DNA of 64,000 nt. Source: Rhopalosiphum padi (lineage: Eukaryota; Arthropoda; Insecta; Hemiptera; Aphididae). Of this stretch, positions 29,795 to 42,500 are shown piece by piece. The stretch lies in contig NC_083597.1 of NCBI RefSeq assembly GCF_020882245.1, positions 82,872,152 through 82,936,151 on the forward strand, read 5' to 3'. Each line of letters starts with the position of its first letter. The stretch's first letter is position 1. A program made the translations under genes and the position numbers. A model generated the notes under the pieces. It made no database searches and was not told the origin of the DNA. It was given only the letters and a program-made list of their open reading frames with translations.

Positions 29795-29862
29795 AAGGCC
29801 GTAGATGGGGAAATTTCAGGGGTCCGGACCCCCCGACCGAATTTTTTTTCAGTTACGGCCTT
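29795..29862. mobile_element. Tiny inverted-repeat fragment, AAGGCCGTA ends
   Basis: AAGGCCGTA at 29795 and TACGGCCTT at the right end are exact 9-bp inverse copies enclosing a GGGGTCCGGACCCC core. This is typical of internally deleted hAT-like elements. No clear flanking duplication. Confidence 0.45.
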
Positions 29863-31058
29863 GAATATAAGTACTCATTACTAGTATATGACATTGAATT
29901 AAACAAAATCATTCTAGAAAATATATAAATTTAAATGTGAATTATAATATATATATTTACTAATAGTTAATAAAATACAATATTAGAATAAAAAACAATT
30001 TTTATCGTAGGTATTTTTTTGTTTACGAGTATTTGTAAAAAATTATCTTTTAAATTATCTTACAGGGTTTAAAAAACTTGCTGTTGTTATTTCATATTTG
30101 CTTTTTTTATTACTATTTATTGTGATTCAAGAATAATTTGAAACCAACTTTTTCATGATATTGCAGGTCTTTTGTAAAATCTTATAAAGAAGATATAGTA
30201 ACACTTCTTTGTTAATCATACGTTAATATTTCATAAATCATGTTTAAAAATATATAAAAATTATTTTCTAAATTAAAAATGAATTGCTAATATTTAGACT
30301 GCCAAATTAACCAAGCCGAATGTTATTGCAGGTCCAAAGACTACCACCTCATTTGGGTGTCCTCATTTGGCTCATTTTAGGATAACATGATAGCAAAAAC
30401 TAACAATATCATCACTCAAGATACGTATAGGTGGTTTGAGCAAGTTTTTACAGTTTTATTTTACTTTTCTGATTAAAATAAATATTAATGTGAAAAATAT
30501 TTTTTGGGTCTAAGTTATTATCTAAAAAAATATAATTGAAAACATATAATATAAGAACATATATTTTTTAATAGTTACATAACAAGCCAGCACGGATAAA
30601 TACAGTAAAAAGAAGCGAGGTGAATATCGTACTTTGCAAATTAAAGAACGTCATTTTATTAGAAAAGGTAGTTTTTTGCGCAAATAAATAATTTTGATAC
30701 TATATACATATATTTATTTATATATATTAATTCCTATACGGCAAAAATGTATTTCGTATTGCGACCCGATATTTTTAAGTACATATCCGAATATTGCAGT
30801 TCGTGTTTTTATTTAAGGGTTCACACTAACTAAAAAAAACGTTTATGATTATTTAATAAAACATTCTTAGTCAATAGGCAATAGATAATCCACATCTACG
30901 GGACTACGGATATTAATAGAGGTACATTATACATTATACATTATACATTTTAACATTTTAAATTATTTGAACATTTTTTTTTTTATTTTATATCAAAACA
31001 ATCTGTAATTTAATTATTACAAAGTTGAACCTGATTATCAAATAATAACAGAGATAAT

Positions 31059-31130
31059 AATAATAATAATAATAATATATATCAATAACTAATAATAATA
31101 ATATATATCAATAACTAATAATAATATTAA
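31059..31130 (+). repeat. Two-copy tandem repeat
   Basis: AATAATAATATATATCAATA followed by ACT occurs twice in direct tandem (unit about 29 bp), preceded and followed by (AAT)n. Confidence 0.65.
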
Positions 31131-31239
31131 TGAAGGTTGATTTAACTATTAATAATGTAATAATAATATAACGATGTAGTGTTAATAGAAAAATATTCGT
31201 GATAATAATAATTGGTAATACATGTTCTATCTGTCATAT

Positions 31240-32330
31240 ATTATGTGAAGTTATTGAAGAAGGTCGTGGTGAAGACGGCCCCGGTTTAGTCTACGTCGAG
31301 GATATGCACAAAGATTATAATAAAATAAACAAGTTGAGTTGAATTGCTATGATGCATGAAAATATTTAAATAATTTTTATGTGGTAATGGTTAATGGTTT
31401 TCTTGAGTTTGAAAAACTTCATGTAAATTTAAGTTTCTTATAAACCCGGGGAATCTGTGAATCTGTAATTATTATTTTAATAGCACTTTATTTTGGAAGC
31501 TTTGTATTTTATTATGAAAGGTCACTCATTATCTCTAAAACGGGCAAATATAACTAAGTAGGTAATAATAGGCGTAGAATTTGTTAGTAAATATTAGAAG
31601 ACGGAATTTTTTATTTAGAACAAGGCACTTATAACATAAAAAGATGCTATTACACTTGTTGAAGTTTGGTTGAAATCATTGGTGTTGCCATATAAACTTT
31701 TTTGTCAAAAGTTAAACCGAGGTATTTTCCTAATGGTTATTGGCAATATATTTTCATTATCAATTTTTAATTCATTAATTGTATGAATAAACTGTAGTAA
31801 TGAAGGCTTACTATTATAACTCTAACCTATGCTTTTGAAAACATTAATTTGGGTCCTCAATTTTTTACATCAATAAATAAAGTTAATATACATATTGATA
31901 ATATCTACAGTAGCTAGGCAATATGTACATATGTAAAATATATACAATTGTTAGACTTAAAAAGGCTGTTGAGACTTGTTTAAATAATAAAATCCGGAGA
32001 ATAAAAAAATAAAGAAGTGCAATAAGATATCGATAAGCCTAATGAGGTGTTTAAATGATGTTGCAGATTTGTACTGTTAGTAGTTATCGCTTCAATGTTG
32101 CATATGCGCAGCAAGCCACAAGAGAGATAGTTACGCCTGCAACGAGGACGATATATTTTGTTCGAGGTAACTGAGGAATGTCAAAAACGTAGATATTTTA
32201 ATAATATAGGACCCGGTTTAGAGCCTTGAGGTACATCAGCAAAATTGTATGTTTTAAAATGTAATTTTCCTTCTCTTTTTTACACTGATTATATTATCTG
32301 TTGTAGCATCAATTCTACAGGTCGGTTAAA
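31240..32330 (-). pseudogene. Dead jockey-like non-LTR retrotransposon, reverse transcriptase remnant
   Basis: Read on the minus strand, 32240-32205 gives ADVPQGSKPGP, matching the (G)VPQGSxLGP block of non-LTR reverse transcriptases. After one frame change, DIPQLPRTKY...LVAG.TISL corresponds to the NDIP...FADDTAI block that should carry the catalytic aspartates; these are lost here. A stop codon follows each block. Downstream (lower coordinates) lies further degraded sequence with an unusually GC-rich patch near 31258-31305. Limits are approximate; the copy is clearly inactive. Confidence 0.55.
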
Positions 32331-33578
32331 AATATTGTTGTCTGCAGCATTTTTTTTAAAAATATTTTTCATATTTTTTTTTAATTAATTTTATGGTACT
32401 GGTAAAAATTGTTCAATTGGTATATATATATGTTTAATTTTTTAATTTGGAATATGTATAATAAATTATCTGTCTATTATAAAACACTATGCATCACGAG
32501 ATTTCTTCACTGCAGAAAAAAAAAATTAGTATTATATTAATATTAATTTTTAAATAAACAAAAATTGTTTATTAACTATAGTTTTTCGATGATATACATT
32601 ATACTTCAGGAGTCTTGCAAAAGTAAACTTCCTTTTAATTCAATAAAATCAATATAGCTGTTAATAACAGAGGTATAAAAAGGATCCCTTCTCCTTCTTG
32701 CACACGAGCCTGCAGTTATTAAGATTCGAGAGGACTGTAACTACCTGTGTACCAATTTCTCAAAGATTATTATTGTTTTTATTTTTACATATTTGTTTAA
32801 ATAAAAATCACTTATGTAGTTATGTACAGATTTACTTTTACTCGTATATACTATGCAGGTTAAGTTAAAATAAGAGCCACAACACATTGAGAAAAAAAAC
32901 TGTAGGTCAGCTGACTACCCACCCTCGTAAATCTACACGATTTGCTAGTTCTATACACATCTATTTTTTATTTATAGTTATTAGTTATATTATAACACAT
33001 TAGCACGTGGCACATTGAATGTGGTCAATTTTCAAAAATTGTGGCGGCATGGCGCACGAAGAAATGTATACCTATTTTTATAAGTGATTAACGGCTAACA
33101 TCAGGACGCATTCAGCTACAGCGTAGGTATATTATATTCGCATAATTTATATCGATATAAACAAAAACAATAATATCATTTCTTTCTTTTTTTTTAATGA
33201 CTAGCTTTTTTCTTTGTCGTTTTGCAATACACCATCGTCCGCCGAGCGAGAAAAATATTATCACGAATTTGTTTTATAGATATCGTTAAATTATTGTACA
33301 GATATAATGTTGTCAATTCGTCATGATAGAAAAGTAATTTTATTTTACATTGTGCATAGGTAAAGACGTATACTGGCATACTATATCATAGTATATGAGC
33401 AAGTAGTATGTATCAATTTATAATTTTTATTGTTTGACATTTATTGAAAGTCTTGGGTTGATATTTTTAAAAGAAATTTCAACAATAAACACATTGTCAT
33501 TCTATCCTACATAATAATATTATTATTTATTATATTCGTATTGAAGTAGGTACCTACCTATCTAACCAATATTATTTT
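32331..33578. other. Intergenic, nothing assigned
   Basis: AT-rich with no coding signal I can support. It may include more 5' remnant of the adjacent dead retrotransposon. Confidence 0.4.
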
Positions 33579-33582
33579 TTAA

Positions 33583-34170
33583 GGGGCCTCGCTACTGCCG
33601 TCAATTTTAGTTCAATTAAGACCTTAAGTTTTGAAAAAAATTAAAGGTAGTTTAAAAAGTTCGTTTTTAGTTCTGAAAAAAAGTTTGAATTTGACAGAAA
33701 ATTTTCTATAAATCATACGGAATACTTTGTAAAAATTAAATCTTCTGTTAAAATGAAGTATAAATAAAAACTTGAAAATATGAATTTTTTTAAATCATAA
33801 TTGAAATTAAAAACGGAGTGTTTTGTACAATTTACAGACTTTTTTCTGTTGAATTCAAAAATTTTTTTCAGAATCAAGATCAGACAATGTTAACTAACTT
33901 TAATTTTGTCAAATCAATAAAAAATTGTCGTAAAATTCGTATAGTGAATTTTTATTGTAATTGAGTTATTGACATCGGCATGGTGCGCGTACGAGAGTGG
34001 CATACGTCTGCGGCTCCAGTCTGTACCTGCATTGAATTTCACACAGTACTCACACTATTTTTTTTTTTTTATAATAATCATTTACAACTAACACATAGTC
34101 CCGGGCGACTAAGACAAGATAAAAAATTGCCTAAATGTTGCCCCTTAAATAATAACCATAGCATGGCCCC
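33583..34170. mobile_element. TTAA-flanked MITE family A, 588-bp copy
   Basis: Flanked by TTAA at 33579-33582 and 34171-34174, with terminal inverted repeats GGGGCC/GGCCCC. It aligns along most of its length with the element at 41264-41682: shared blocks include CTACTGCC, CTGAAAAAAAGTTT, TTTGACAGAAAATT, AAATAAAAACTTGAAAATAT and AAATAATAACCATAGC. It carries about 150 bp more near its 3' end (about 33960-34110) than the second copy. The small open frame at 33980-34174 lies in that extra segment and is not a convincing gene. TTAA target and G-run ends suggest a piggyBac-type origin (inference). Confidence 0.75.
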
Positions 34171-34174
34171 TTAA

Positions 34175-36785
34175 ATAGGTATCAATTCAATTAGTGTTGC
34201 TATGTTGGTTATTTGGTATGTACCTACCGCCTATTATTAAGTATAAACGTATTTATAATTGTTTTAAACAAGTGAACAATCTGTAATCCATGTGGTATCT
34301 AGTAACTACCTACTAAAATTGAGCGTTTATTTTTTGAGTCAATATATTTTAAAAATATGTACTGTACACACGAACTGAAAACAAAATGTATCGTACGCTT
34401 TAGCTTATACTGCTTATAGTGATACAACAATAATCTCCATTCCGAGAATTTTTAATAACCAAAATCATGGCGAAACACTAAAATCATACCAAGACTAGTG
34501 AATACACCATTTGCCCATTTTACTTTTAATTATTAAAATCATGATTTCATTTTAGATTAGTTGACTTATTAATAGTTATAGGTCTTGGATTTCAATGTAA
34601 AATACATAATTGTTTGAGTGCTCTAGAACAATATTCTAAGTACATATTATTATATTAATTAGTTTTATGCAACATATACTTCAAAGATGACACTATTATT
34701 GTGCATTTTTAAATCATTAATTATTAATGCATATAAAAATGAATAAATATAAATAATATTAACACAGCGTGCTGCAAGCTAATAATATACCTAAATTAGG
34801 AAATTCAAAATATTATACTAAGAAATATTGTTTATGAATTGTGTAAACATTTTTTATTTATATTGAATATCTGCTTCAATAGTTTTTAAATAACTAGTTT
34901 TGGATGAAAACATCTCTACTAAATTTTAATCGCTCTATTTAGTATTTCTCAATGTAATAACGTCTTTATCTACAGCGATTACCGGATGTGGTGTCTTACT
35001 CAAACAAAATAACAATATTGATCAATATCTACGAGTTACATCGTAATTGCGTTTACTTTACTGCGAGTATGGTACCTGTGCCATTTATTTATCGTTATAC
35101 ATGCCTAAATTCAATATTTTGTTTTTGTATTACCTACAGTTCATTTAATTAAAATAAAGTACTAAGTAGTATTAAATAATTACAAAATGTTGACCATCAT
35201 TTTACTCTCACTTTCGTGCCTATCAAAATAATTGGGTGTTTTTTTGAGGACATTAATATGTTGAAAAGACATTTTAGATTATTTTTTTGACAATTTTTTA
35301 AGGCATGTAGTAAGTCCATATATGTATTCGTTAAAATATCATTTTATAACTTAATTTCAAAAAATTAAGACCTTTATCCTATAAGTCAGGACTCAAGAAT
35401 TAAATATTTAAAATGGAAATACCTAAATAAATAGATAATATAATATAGAAAGTTAGGCGATTTTATTTTTAATGAATTACCCAAATATTTTATTTTTGTT
35501 GACATTTTTAATTCTAGACTAAATAATTTTTTTACCATTTCATTTGTTTAAAAAATGTTACGTTTATTTTTTCTTAGCTCGGTAATAGTACAATTATTTT
35601 ATGTTAAAACGAGACTGATCTAGACAAGTTTAGTTTGAAAAACGAACTGAAAATTGCAATTATTGAAATCAAATTAGTTAACTAAAAGTTTAATTTGAAA
35701 ATCAAATCAACTTTATCAAAATACATATCAAATTTAATGAAAAACAATAAATAAAATTCATTTTTTTTTCTTAATTTTATCGCTTTAAGTAGTTTTTAAA
35801 GTTTGATTATGGTTCGGGTTGGACTTTGATAAAAATTGAACATATTATTTGGTTTGTTTCATTCTTAAAAATTAGGGTTCATAACATCATTTATATCAGT
35901 TTAAATTATGAAGATAGAGGTAGCCCAGTGGCGTAGCTAGGGTTTCAGCTTAGTGTAATGTATTGAAATGGTAAGTTAATGAAATTGTGGGGGGCTAAGT
36001 ATTAATAAAATTTAATTATAAATATACAAATTTTTACGTATTAATTAATGTATATTGTATTAATACATAACATTATGTTATATTACAATAATTGTTTAAT
36101 ATAGCCGGCAGAATAATGCGATAGACGTTAACATATGCAATACTGATCCTGCATACACGACCGCGAGCATTCTATGTTTTTTTATTAATATTATCAATGA
36201 GAAATATAAATAGCTATTACTGAATGTATGTACCTGTACGCAATCGACAATTGTCAACGTGCATACTGCGTAAATAATAAACATGGTAGGTACTAGCCAT
36301 TAGATATAACCGACTATAGCTTGGTGAGGCTGTAGTGTTGCTGATTAATCAATCCTAATGAACTTCGAAGAAAATCTACAAAATATTATATTATGAAATA
36401 CTAAATTAGCACAGTCAATCATTTTTTTATAAAAGTATAGCATTACTAATATAAAAAATAGATATATTTTCAGTTTGTGAAGTGTAATATGCTGTGCATA
36501 CACAGCATACGCACACAGATAATCAAACATAATATAAACTTTTAAGTTTAGTACCATATATAAATTAATACAGAACTATGAATTGTATAAATTTATCAAT
36601 TTAATGATCATTAAGTAAAAATATAAAATAATAAAAAATTTTTTTTTAAATAAAGCTTAAGTTTAATACAATGTAGAACATGATAAAATAACATGTGAAA
36701 TAAAATTGGTCTTAAATTCAAATAGATTTAGTAATCTCGTAGTCAAAGAAATATTATGAGAACATGACATTAACATAAATATTTG
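34175..36785. other. Intergenic, no gene seen
   Basis: Between the MITE and the 3' end of GAR1. AT-rich. Open frames at 36096-36284 and 36345-36557 (minus) show no family resemblance. Confidence 0.5.
35926..36000. mobile_element. hAT-like end fragment, CAGTGGCGTAGC
   Basis: CAGTGGCGTAGCTAGGG is the typical 5' end of many hAT-family non-autonomous elements; a GTGGGGGGCTAAG run about 65 bp later may be the remnant of the other end. Family resemblance only. Confidence 0.45.
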
Positions 36786-36791
36786 TTTATT
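36786..36791 (-). promoter_or_regulatory. Candidate polyadenylation signal of GAR1
   Basis: AATAAA on the minus strand about 31 nt after the GAR1 stop; suitable distance and context for a short 3' UTR. Confidence 0.45.
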
Positions 36792-36821
36792 TTATAATTA
36801 CAATTTTTATTATTATTATTT

Positions 36822-38918
36822 TCATCTCTTGAAACCACGTCCTCCTCCTCCTCTTCCACCACCGCCGCCAAATCCTCGTCCTCCTCCGCCACCACCACGT
36901 CCAAAGCCACCGCCTCCACGGCCACCACCGCCTCGTCCACCAAAACCACCACGGCCTCCTCCGCCACCACCACGTCCAAAACCACCTCCTCCACGACCAC
37001 CACGACCTCCTCGTCCTCTTCCACCACCACCTCCTCTACCTCTCTGGCCACCGGGTTGAGGTAAAAATTTCTTCAATGGTAACAGTTTTGCTGGATCAAT
37101 GTATAACTAAAATATGAAACAATTTATTAACAATTTATAATATTTTTTTAACTTAAAATATATAATTTACCTAATAATAACTAAAAAATTATATTTACTT
37201 TGTCATTTCCTTTGAAAGATTTTGCTTTAATTTCAGAGTTCAACTTAATGGACACAAAATAATCACTGTATGTGCCAAATATTTCATCTATTTTTCCAAT
37301 TTGTTGTTTATTAGCAAAATATATAGGTGCATTAAAGTATGGAACATCTTCCATTTCAGCCTTGCAAATAATGTCATCTTGACAAGCATGAGTAAAATAA
37401 CCCAGAGGTATTACCTACAGAAACAGAAGAAATAATAATCATAACTTTTCATTATAAATAAGTCAGCAAATACATTAAAACTTTATCTGATTATTTATGA
37501 TTATACACAACAATATACTAAATAGGCGTATAATATCTTAAATTTAAATGTGTTATACAACTTTAAGGTTTGATTTTGTATTAAAAGAGTTTTTTTTATT
37601 ATTAATGATGTATTTTGGTTCAGAATGGCTACTAGTTGCATTCTTTGATAAATATTTCTTCTGAGTAGTGGCTTAGAAGTTATAAGGTACATATTAATTG
37701 CAATCAAGATTTTTAAAGCATAAAAGACTATTATTGTATTAAGAATTTATGTCTGATAAAGTATGACATAATAATAAAATTATAAATTTTAGTTTATATT
37801 CTTATTTTTTTTTTAGTTTACTTTCTATAGCATAATATACAAATGTTATATAAAAGTGCTCAGGTGTACAACTACAAAGTGGGATTTGTATTATAACCAA
37901 TCCAGTTAATCTTGGCACTAAGCAACCATTATCATTAGAAAAAAAAACAGTGATTAAAAAACTGTATTATATTATAAAAACTATTTAATAATATTTTCCA
38001 TCAGGTTATAGCATTTACTACAATAGTTGTAGGAGAACTGTTAAATGTTCTAAAATTTAAAATCTTTAAAGATCTATGAACAAATTAATGTCAATGGTTA
38101 CCTCAGGTATTCATATAAAATATAAATATTATATTTGATAAATATATAACCAATTTTGATATTAAAGTTATAGGTACTTCCACATGTTATCTCGACTACT
38201 CAAATATTTCCATGACTACCTGTTGTACTTTGAGCCGTTTTCAGACCAAGTATACATTTGTAGCCCATATTTTGGGTTTGCCCTAACAAGCTGTAACACA
38301 TTTAATACACTATCTATTGTAAGTGTATACCAATGCGTTGTAAAATTATTTTAACCAGTACAATATAAAGAAAGAAATATTTAGAAAAAAAATTATCTTT
38401 TGAGTCTATGAAATTGGCTAATAAAAAAAAAAAGTAAAAACAATTCATACTTCTTCTGGTGGTCCTTGTTCTGCAAACCTATTGAAACCACCTCTTCCAC
38501 CACGGCCTCCGCCGCCACCACGGAAATTACCACCACCGCCTCCTCGGCCACCTCCATCACCTGGAATTATATAAAAATATTTTGTTTAATGGTCATTACT
38601 AAGTACAATCAACACAAAAATGTAGAATTCAATAATAATAAATAGGTATACTTCGATATATATTTAGTTCAAAACAAAAATTAAGCTGAAAATAAGAATA
38701 ATTATTTTACAAAATATATTAATAGTCATCGAAATGGTTTTCAAGACAATGTCAAGTTTAAAGCTAATAATTATGGAATCGCACAGCACACGATCCACGA
38801 AAAATATTGTACCGGGACTTTAAACAATATTATATGAATTACCTCTGCCTCGAAAACCACCGCCTCCGCCGCCACCGCCTCCGCGGCCAAAGCTGTTTCT
38901 ATTATTGTTGTAAGACAT
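36822..38918 (-). CDS. GAR1: H/ACA ribonucleoprotein complex subunit 1 (GAR1)
   Basis: GAR1 is the subunit of H/ACA snoRNPs (with dyskerin, NHP2 and NOP10) that guide pseudouridylation of rRNA and snRNA in nucleoli and Cajal bodies, and of the telomerase RNP in many animals. Four minus-strand exons, 38843-38918, 38451-38560, 37199-37414 and 36822-37106, join in phase with GT-AG borders to give 228 residues (human 217). The start [14 protein letters not shown] leads into a glycine/arginine-rich N-terminal tail. The central Gar1 domain (about 55-150) shows [52 protein letters not shown] and the [19 protein letters not shown] end. The C-terminal tail (about 155-228) is almost pure RGG/FGRGG repeats ending in FKR. 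The tail repeat is also open in two other frames, which are shadows. Exon 1 is only 76 coding nt. It is divergent from the 53BP1-like gene. Confidence 0.97.
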
Positions 38919-39562
38919 CGGAATTTGGATTCAAAACAGTAGTATAACAAAAATTGGGTAACTTACTGTCATTTAAAAAAAAAAAGTCACGTGTTTATGT
39001 TTGCCGTTCAGGCCGGTTAGGCAAACATGTGAAACGACTACAACATGCTGCTTATCAAATGTTACCACAGCGTTGATGATAAGATTCAATGGTAGCCTAT
39101 GGTAATAACTGTAAACCACTTTTCGGGTTGTAAACACGAGGACATGGATGTAATAATTCGGCGAATTGGAACACAACAACATCACTTACTACTACTTAGT
39201 AATTATGTATTTATGTTTGTTTAATGATTATGGCTGTCTTAACAAGACTACCTCTCCACTATCAGATCACATATTCGTATCGGTTATCCAAAATCCATAT
39301 AATTCAGGTATCAAATATCGGCCATTATGATTATTTCGCGGCGTTCCTGGTGTGTACGGGTGATTATATGAATACACGAGTACGTCGTATGATCGTTTCA
39401 TTTTCATTAGCACTACGTTTCCGTCCGAAATCCAGTGAAGTTCGACTTGGACGTTTTACTCGGCTAACGCAATCCAGTAGTACATTCCACTGTATACGTC
39501 TGGTTCACGACCCGTCCTGTTTTGTGGCGAATAAGATAAACGGTTAAAATAAACGTACGGTC
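38919..39562. promoter_or_regulatory. Shared divergent promoter region, GAR1 / 53BP1
   Basis: Only 644 bp separate the two start codons, and the segment must hold both promoters and both 5' UTRs. It is less AT-rich than intergenic DNA. Open frames here on both strands (38973-39185 minus, 39224-39547 plus, 39464-39799 minus) have no family resemblance. An in-frame TAA 18 nt before the 53BP1 ATG supports that ATG as the start. No TATA box or named motif is claimed. Confidence 0.55.
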
Positions 39563-42500
39563 ATGGATGACAAGATTGAACTCAAAACCGAGCTTTCGTT
39601 GCCAGCCAAGACTGAACCAACAGACGATGATATGGCTTTGCCGCTGACCAGCGACGAGACAGTATGTCTTACCTCTAATGAAATTGTATTGAACTGCGAA
39701 CAGTCGTCGGTCAGTGAATTTAACAGCATCAACCATTCCAATATACAACAGTCCGCCAAAGACAAGATAGTCACGAGCTCTCAGTATCTCACTGCCCAAA
39801 CTTCCATTACAGACATCAGTGAAAGTAATTATTTATTTAAATTAATACTTCTGTTACCCTATTAACCTATATAGACCTATATATACATTGTATACCTCAA
39901 ATGCATGCAATTAAAATACTTCCCTTAAAGATATAAATATAAGTAAATCAACAAGTGATAACTAAGTATAAAATATATATCATATTAAATTATGTCTTAA
40001 GTTCAGAACAAATTAATAAAATTATACCAATTTAGTTAATGTTCAGTTTTAGAAATATAATATGTAAATAGTTACTTATCCTGTTATATTAGATAGGTAC
40101 TGCAAATATCAATTGTACCAAAATCACTTACTTTGCCTATCCAGTGTGTGAGAAATGTTTGATTTTTTTATTCAACTTTTATATGTTTCAGGATCATGGG
40201 AAACTCATGCTATTACTCCTCCTACATTATTCCAAACAAATTCTGAAATTGTACTACATGGTCCACATAAAGAAGTCCATGGTTCAACATCTGAAGGCTC
40301 TACAATAATTAATCCTGACAGAGAAATCAAACTGGTACCTATAATATAATGTGTATATTTTTTTGTGATAAAATTAAAATTTGTGGTAATTTTTTTAGCC
40401 TACAGAAGATAAAGAAAAATCAATCGACAATTTATATCCTGAATATGACTACATATTTTGTATTGCAGCTATAAGTAGGATAACACCAAATAGTTCTAAA
40501 CTACTAGCGGTATGTTATACATTTTTTGTCTTCACTTAATTTTATGTTCGTGTTGTATGTTTAAAATATTGTTGTAACATGGCCAACGGGTATCCTATTA
40601 AATATAATATATACAGGAAATGTTTTCACTGAAAGTATTGCTTTATAATGTATTGTATTACAATATGTAGTCAATATTTTATAATGTACTTGCACTAAAA
40701 GAGGTAATATTCAGTTATAATACACCATAAGTATATGAATCATTTAACAAACATTTCTAAAATAACTTCAACATATATTTATATTCCTATATACAACATT
40801 ACAATCAACACAGTGGTTTTTTGGAACCACAACCAACATTTGTTTTCTCTATTTACCACATAATATAGAAACAAAGATATTCTGAATTTCCATGATTACC
40901 ACTCTCTGGTTTAGTTTAGGGCTAAGACTATTTATTTTATAAAGAAGTATATTTCTTGTGTTTTAACCAGATAGATTTTTAATATTTACATTTTTGGATA
41001 AGTTATTATTAATGGTTAAAAATAATTGAAATTATTTTTAATTAAACATGCTTATATTTATAAAAAAAAATATAAATATTAAAAATCTATCCAGCTAATG
41101 CACAGGAAATATTATGTTTTATAAAATAATAATTGGTACCTTTACCCTTAACTGAACCAGAAAGTTATAATAATTGTGGAAATACGAAAAGTCTTTGTCC
41201 CTATATATGGGGAACTGTGGAAGATAAACAGAGAAAACAAATATTGGTATTGCAGCCCCTTAAGGGGCCTCACTACTGCCATCAATTTTAGCTAAAAAGA
41301 CCTCAATGTTTGACAAAATTTAAAGTAATTTAAGATGTCTGATTTTGATTCTGAAAAAAAGTTTAAATTTGACAGAAAATTGTCTATAAATTGTAAGGAA
41401 TACTTTTTAAAAATTAAATCTTATATTATAATGAAGTGTAAATAAAAACTTGAAAATATGAATTATTATAATTATTAAAATTAAAAACATAGTGTTTCAT
41501 ACGAACTACAGACATTTTTCTGCTGAATCCAAATATTTTTCAGAATCAAACAATGTTAACTAACTTTATTTTTGTCAAATCAATAAGTAAGTTTTCGTAA
41601 AATTTGTATAGTGAATTTTTATTGACTAAGATGAGATTATAAATTGCTTAAATGTTGCTCCTTAAATAATAACCATAGCCCCTTAAGGATATTACAACTG
41701 TTAAAGATTTTAGTACTAATAGATGTTTGGAGTGCAATGATTACGGCTTGGTTTTTTTTTTTATTATTTTAATCAAAATTAATATCCATCATAATATAAA
41801 TATTATGTGTAATAGAAATACCCAGCCAATTATGACCCATCAATGTCTTAAGTAATATTCAAGTATTGTTTTAAAATTATTGATTAGCTTTTGAGTTGGT
41901 GTATGTTGGGTTTTTAAATTTTAATTGTCTGCCATTTAACTATTCAAAATTGTGGGTTTAGTTTTTATGTAAAAAATAAAAATATATATATTTAAAAATC
42001 AATTTATCTAGATATTTTATATTATATTTATTGAATGTATAATATTCAAAATCATCTATATATTTATGTTTTAGATATCCAAAATTGATTCGAACATTAA
42101 AGTTGATATAAAGTCTGATGTATCTTCTCTTAATGGTTATACAGCTGATCATTCTAGCTCATCAAATTCAACGTAACTATTAATCAATTTTATTTATTTA
42201 TTTGAATATGCAGCTTACACAATGCACTATTCTTAATAATGAAGATCTGTTATCATGGTTTTTAATTACTGTAAATTTTTATACATTTTAATCTTTAAGA
42301 ACTCTGTATTAAAATAATGATTATTAAACATTTATACACAATTATTTTTTATTTTTAAAAGATGTTTAACATTTAATTATTTATTGTTTTAGTTGTAGTC
42401 ATTTAATTGAAGAACCATTCTTAGTACCCAAAGCTCCAAGAGATTCATTTATGTCATCATCTAGCAGTGGTTCATCAACTGGAATACTTTTACAACAATC

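Larger units (their letters stand above)
26281..31230. other. Intergenic stretch, no gene; mobile-element fragments
   Basis: No coding exon seen. AT-rich, with simple repeats and a C/G-run transposon-like scrap near 28045-28080 (GGGGGC then a C run). A 68-bp hairpin-ended fragment is listed separately. Confidence 0.5.

Noticed and set aside
31059..31130. Regularly spaced repeats resembling a CRISPR array
   Set aside because: Only two tandem units with AT-rich filler in a eukaryotic genome; ordinary tandem duplication.
36770..37059. Long glutamate/valine- and proline-rich open frames on both strands
   Set aside because: They are shadows of the GAR1 glycine/arginine-rich C-terminal codons (GGA/CGT repeats) read in other frames.
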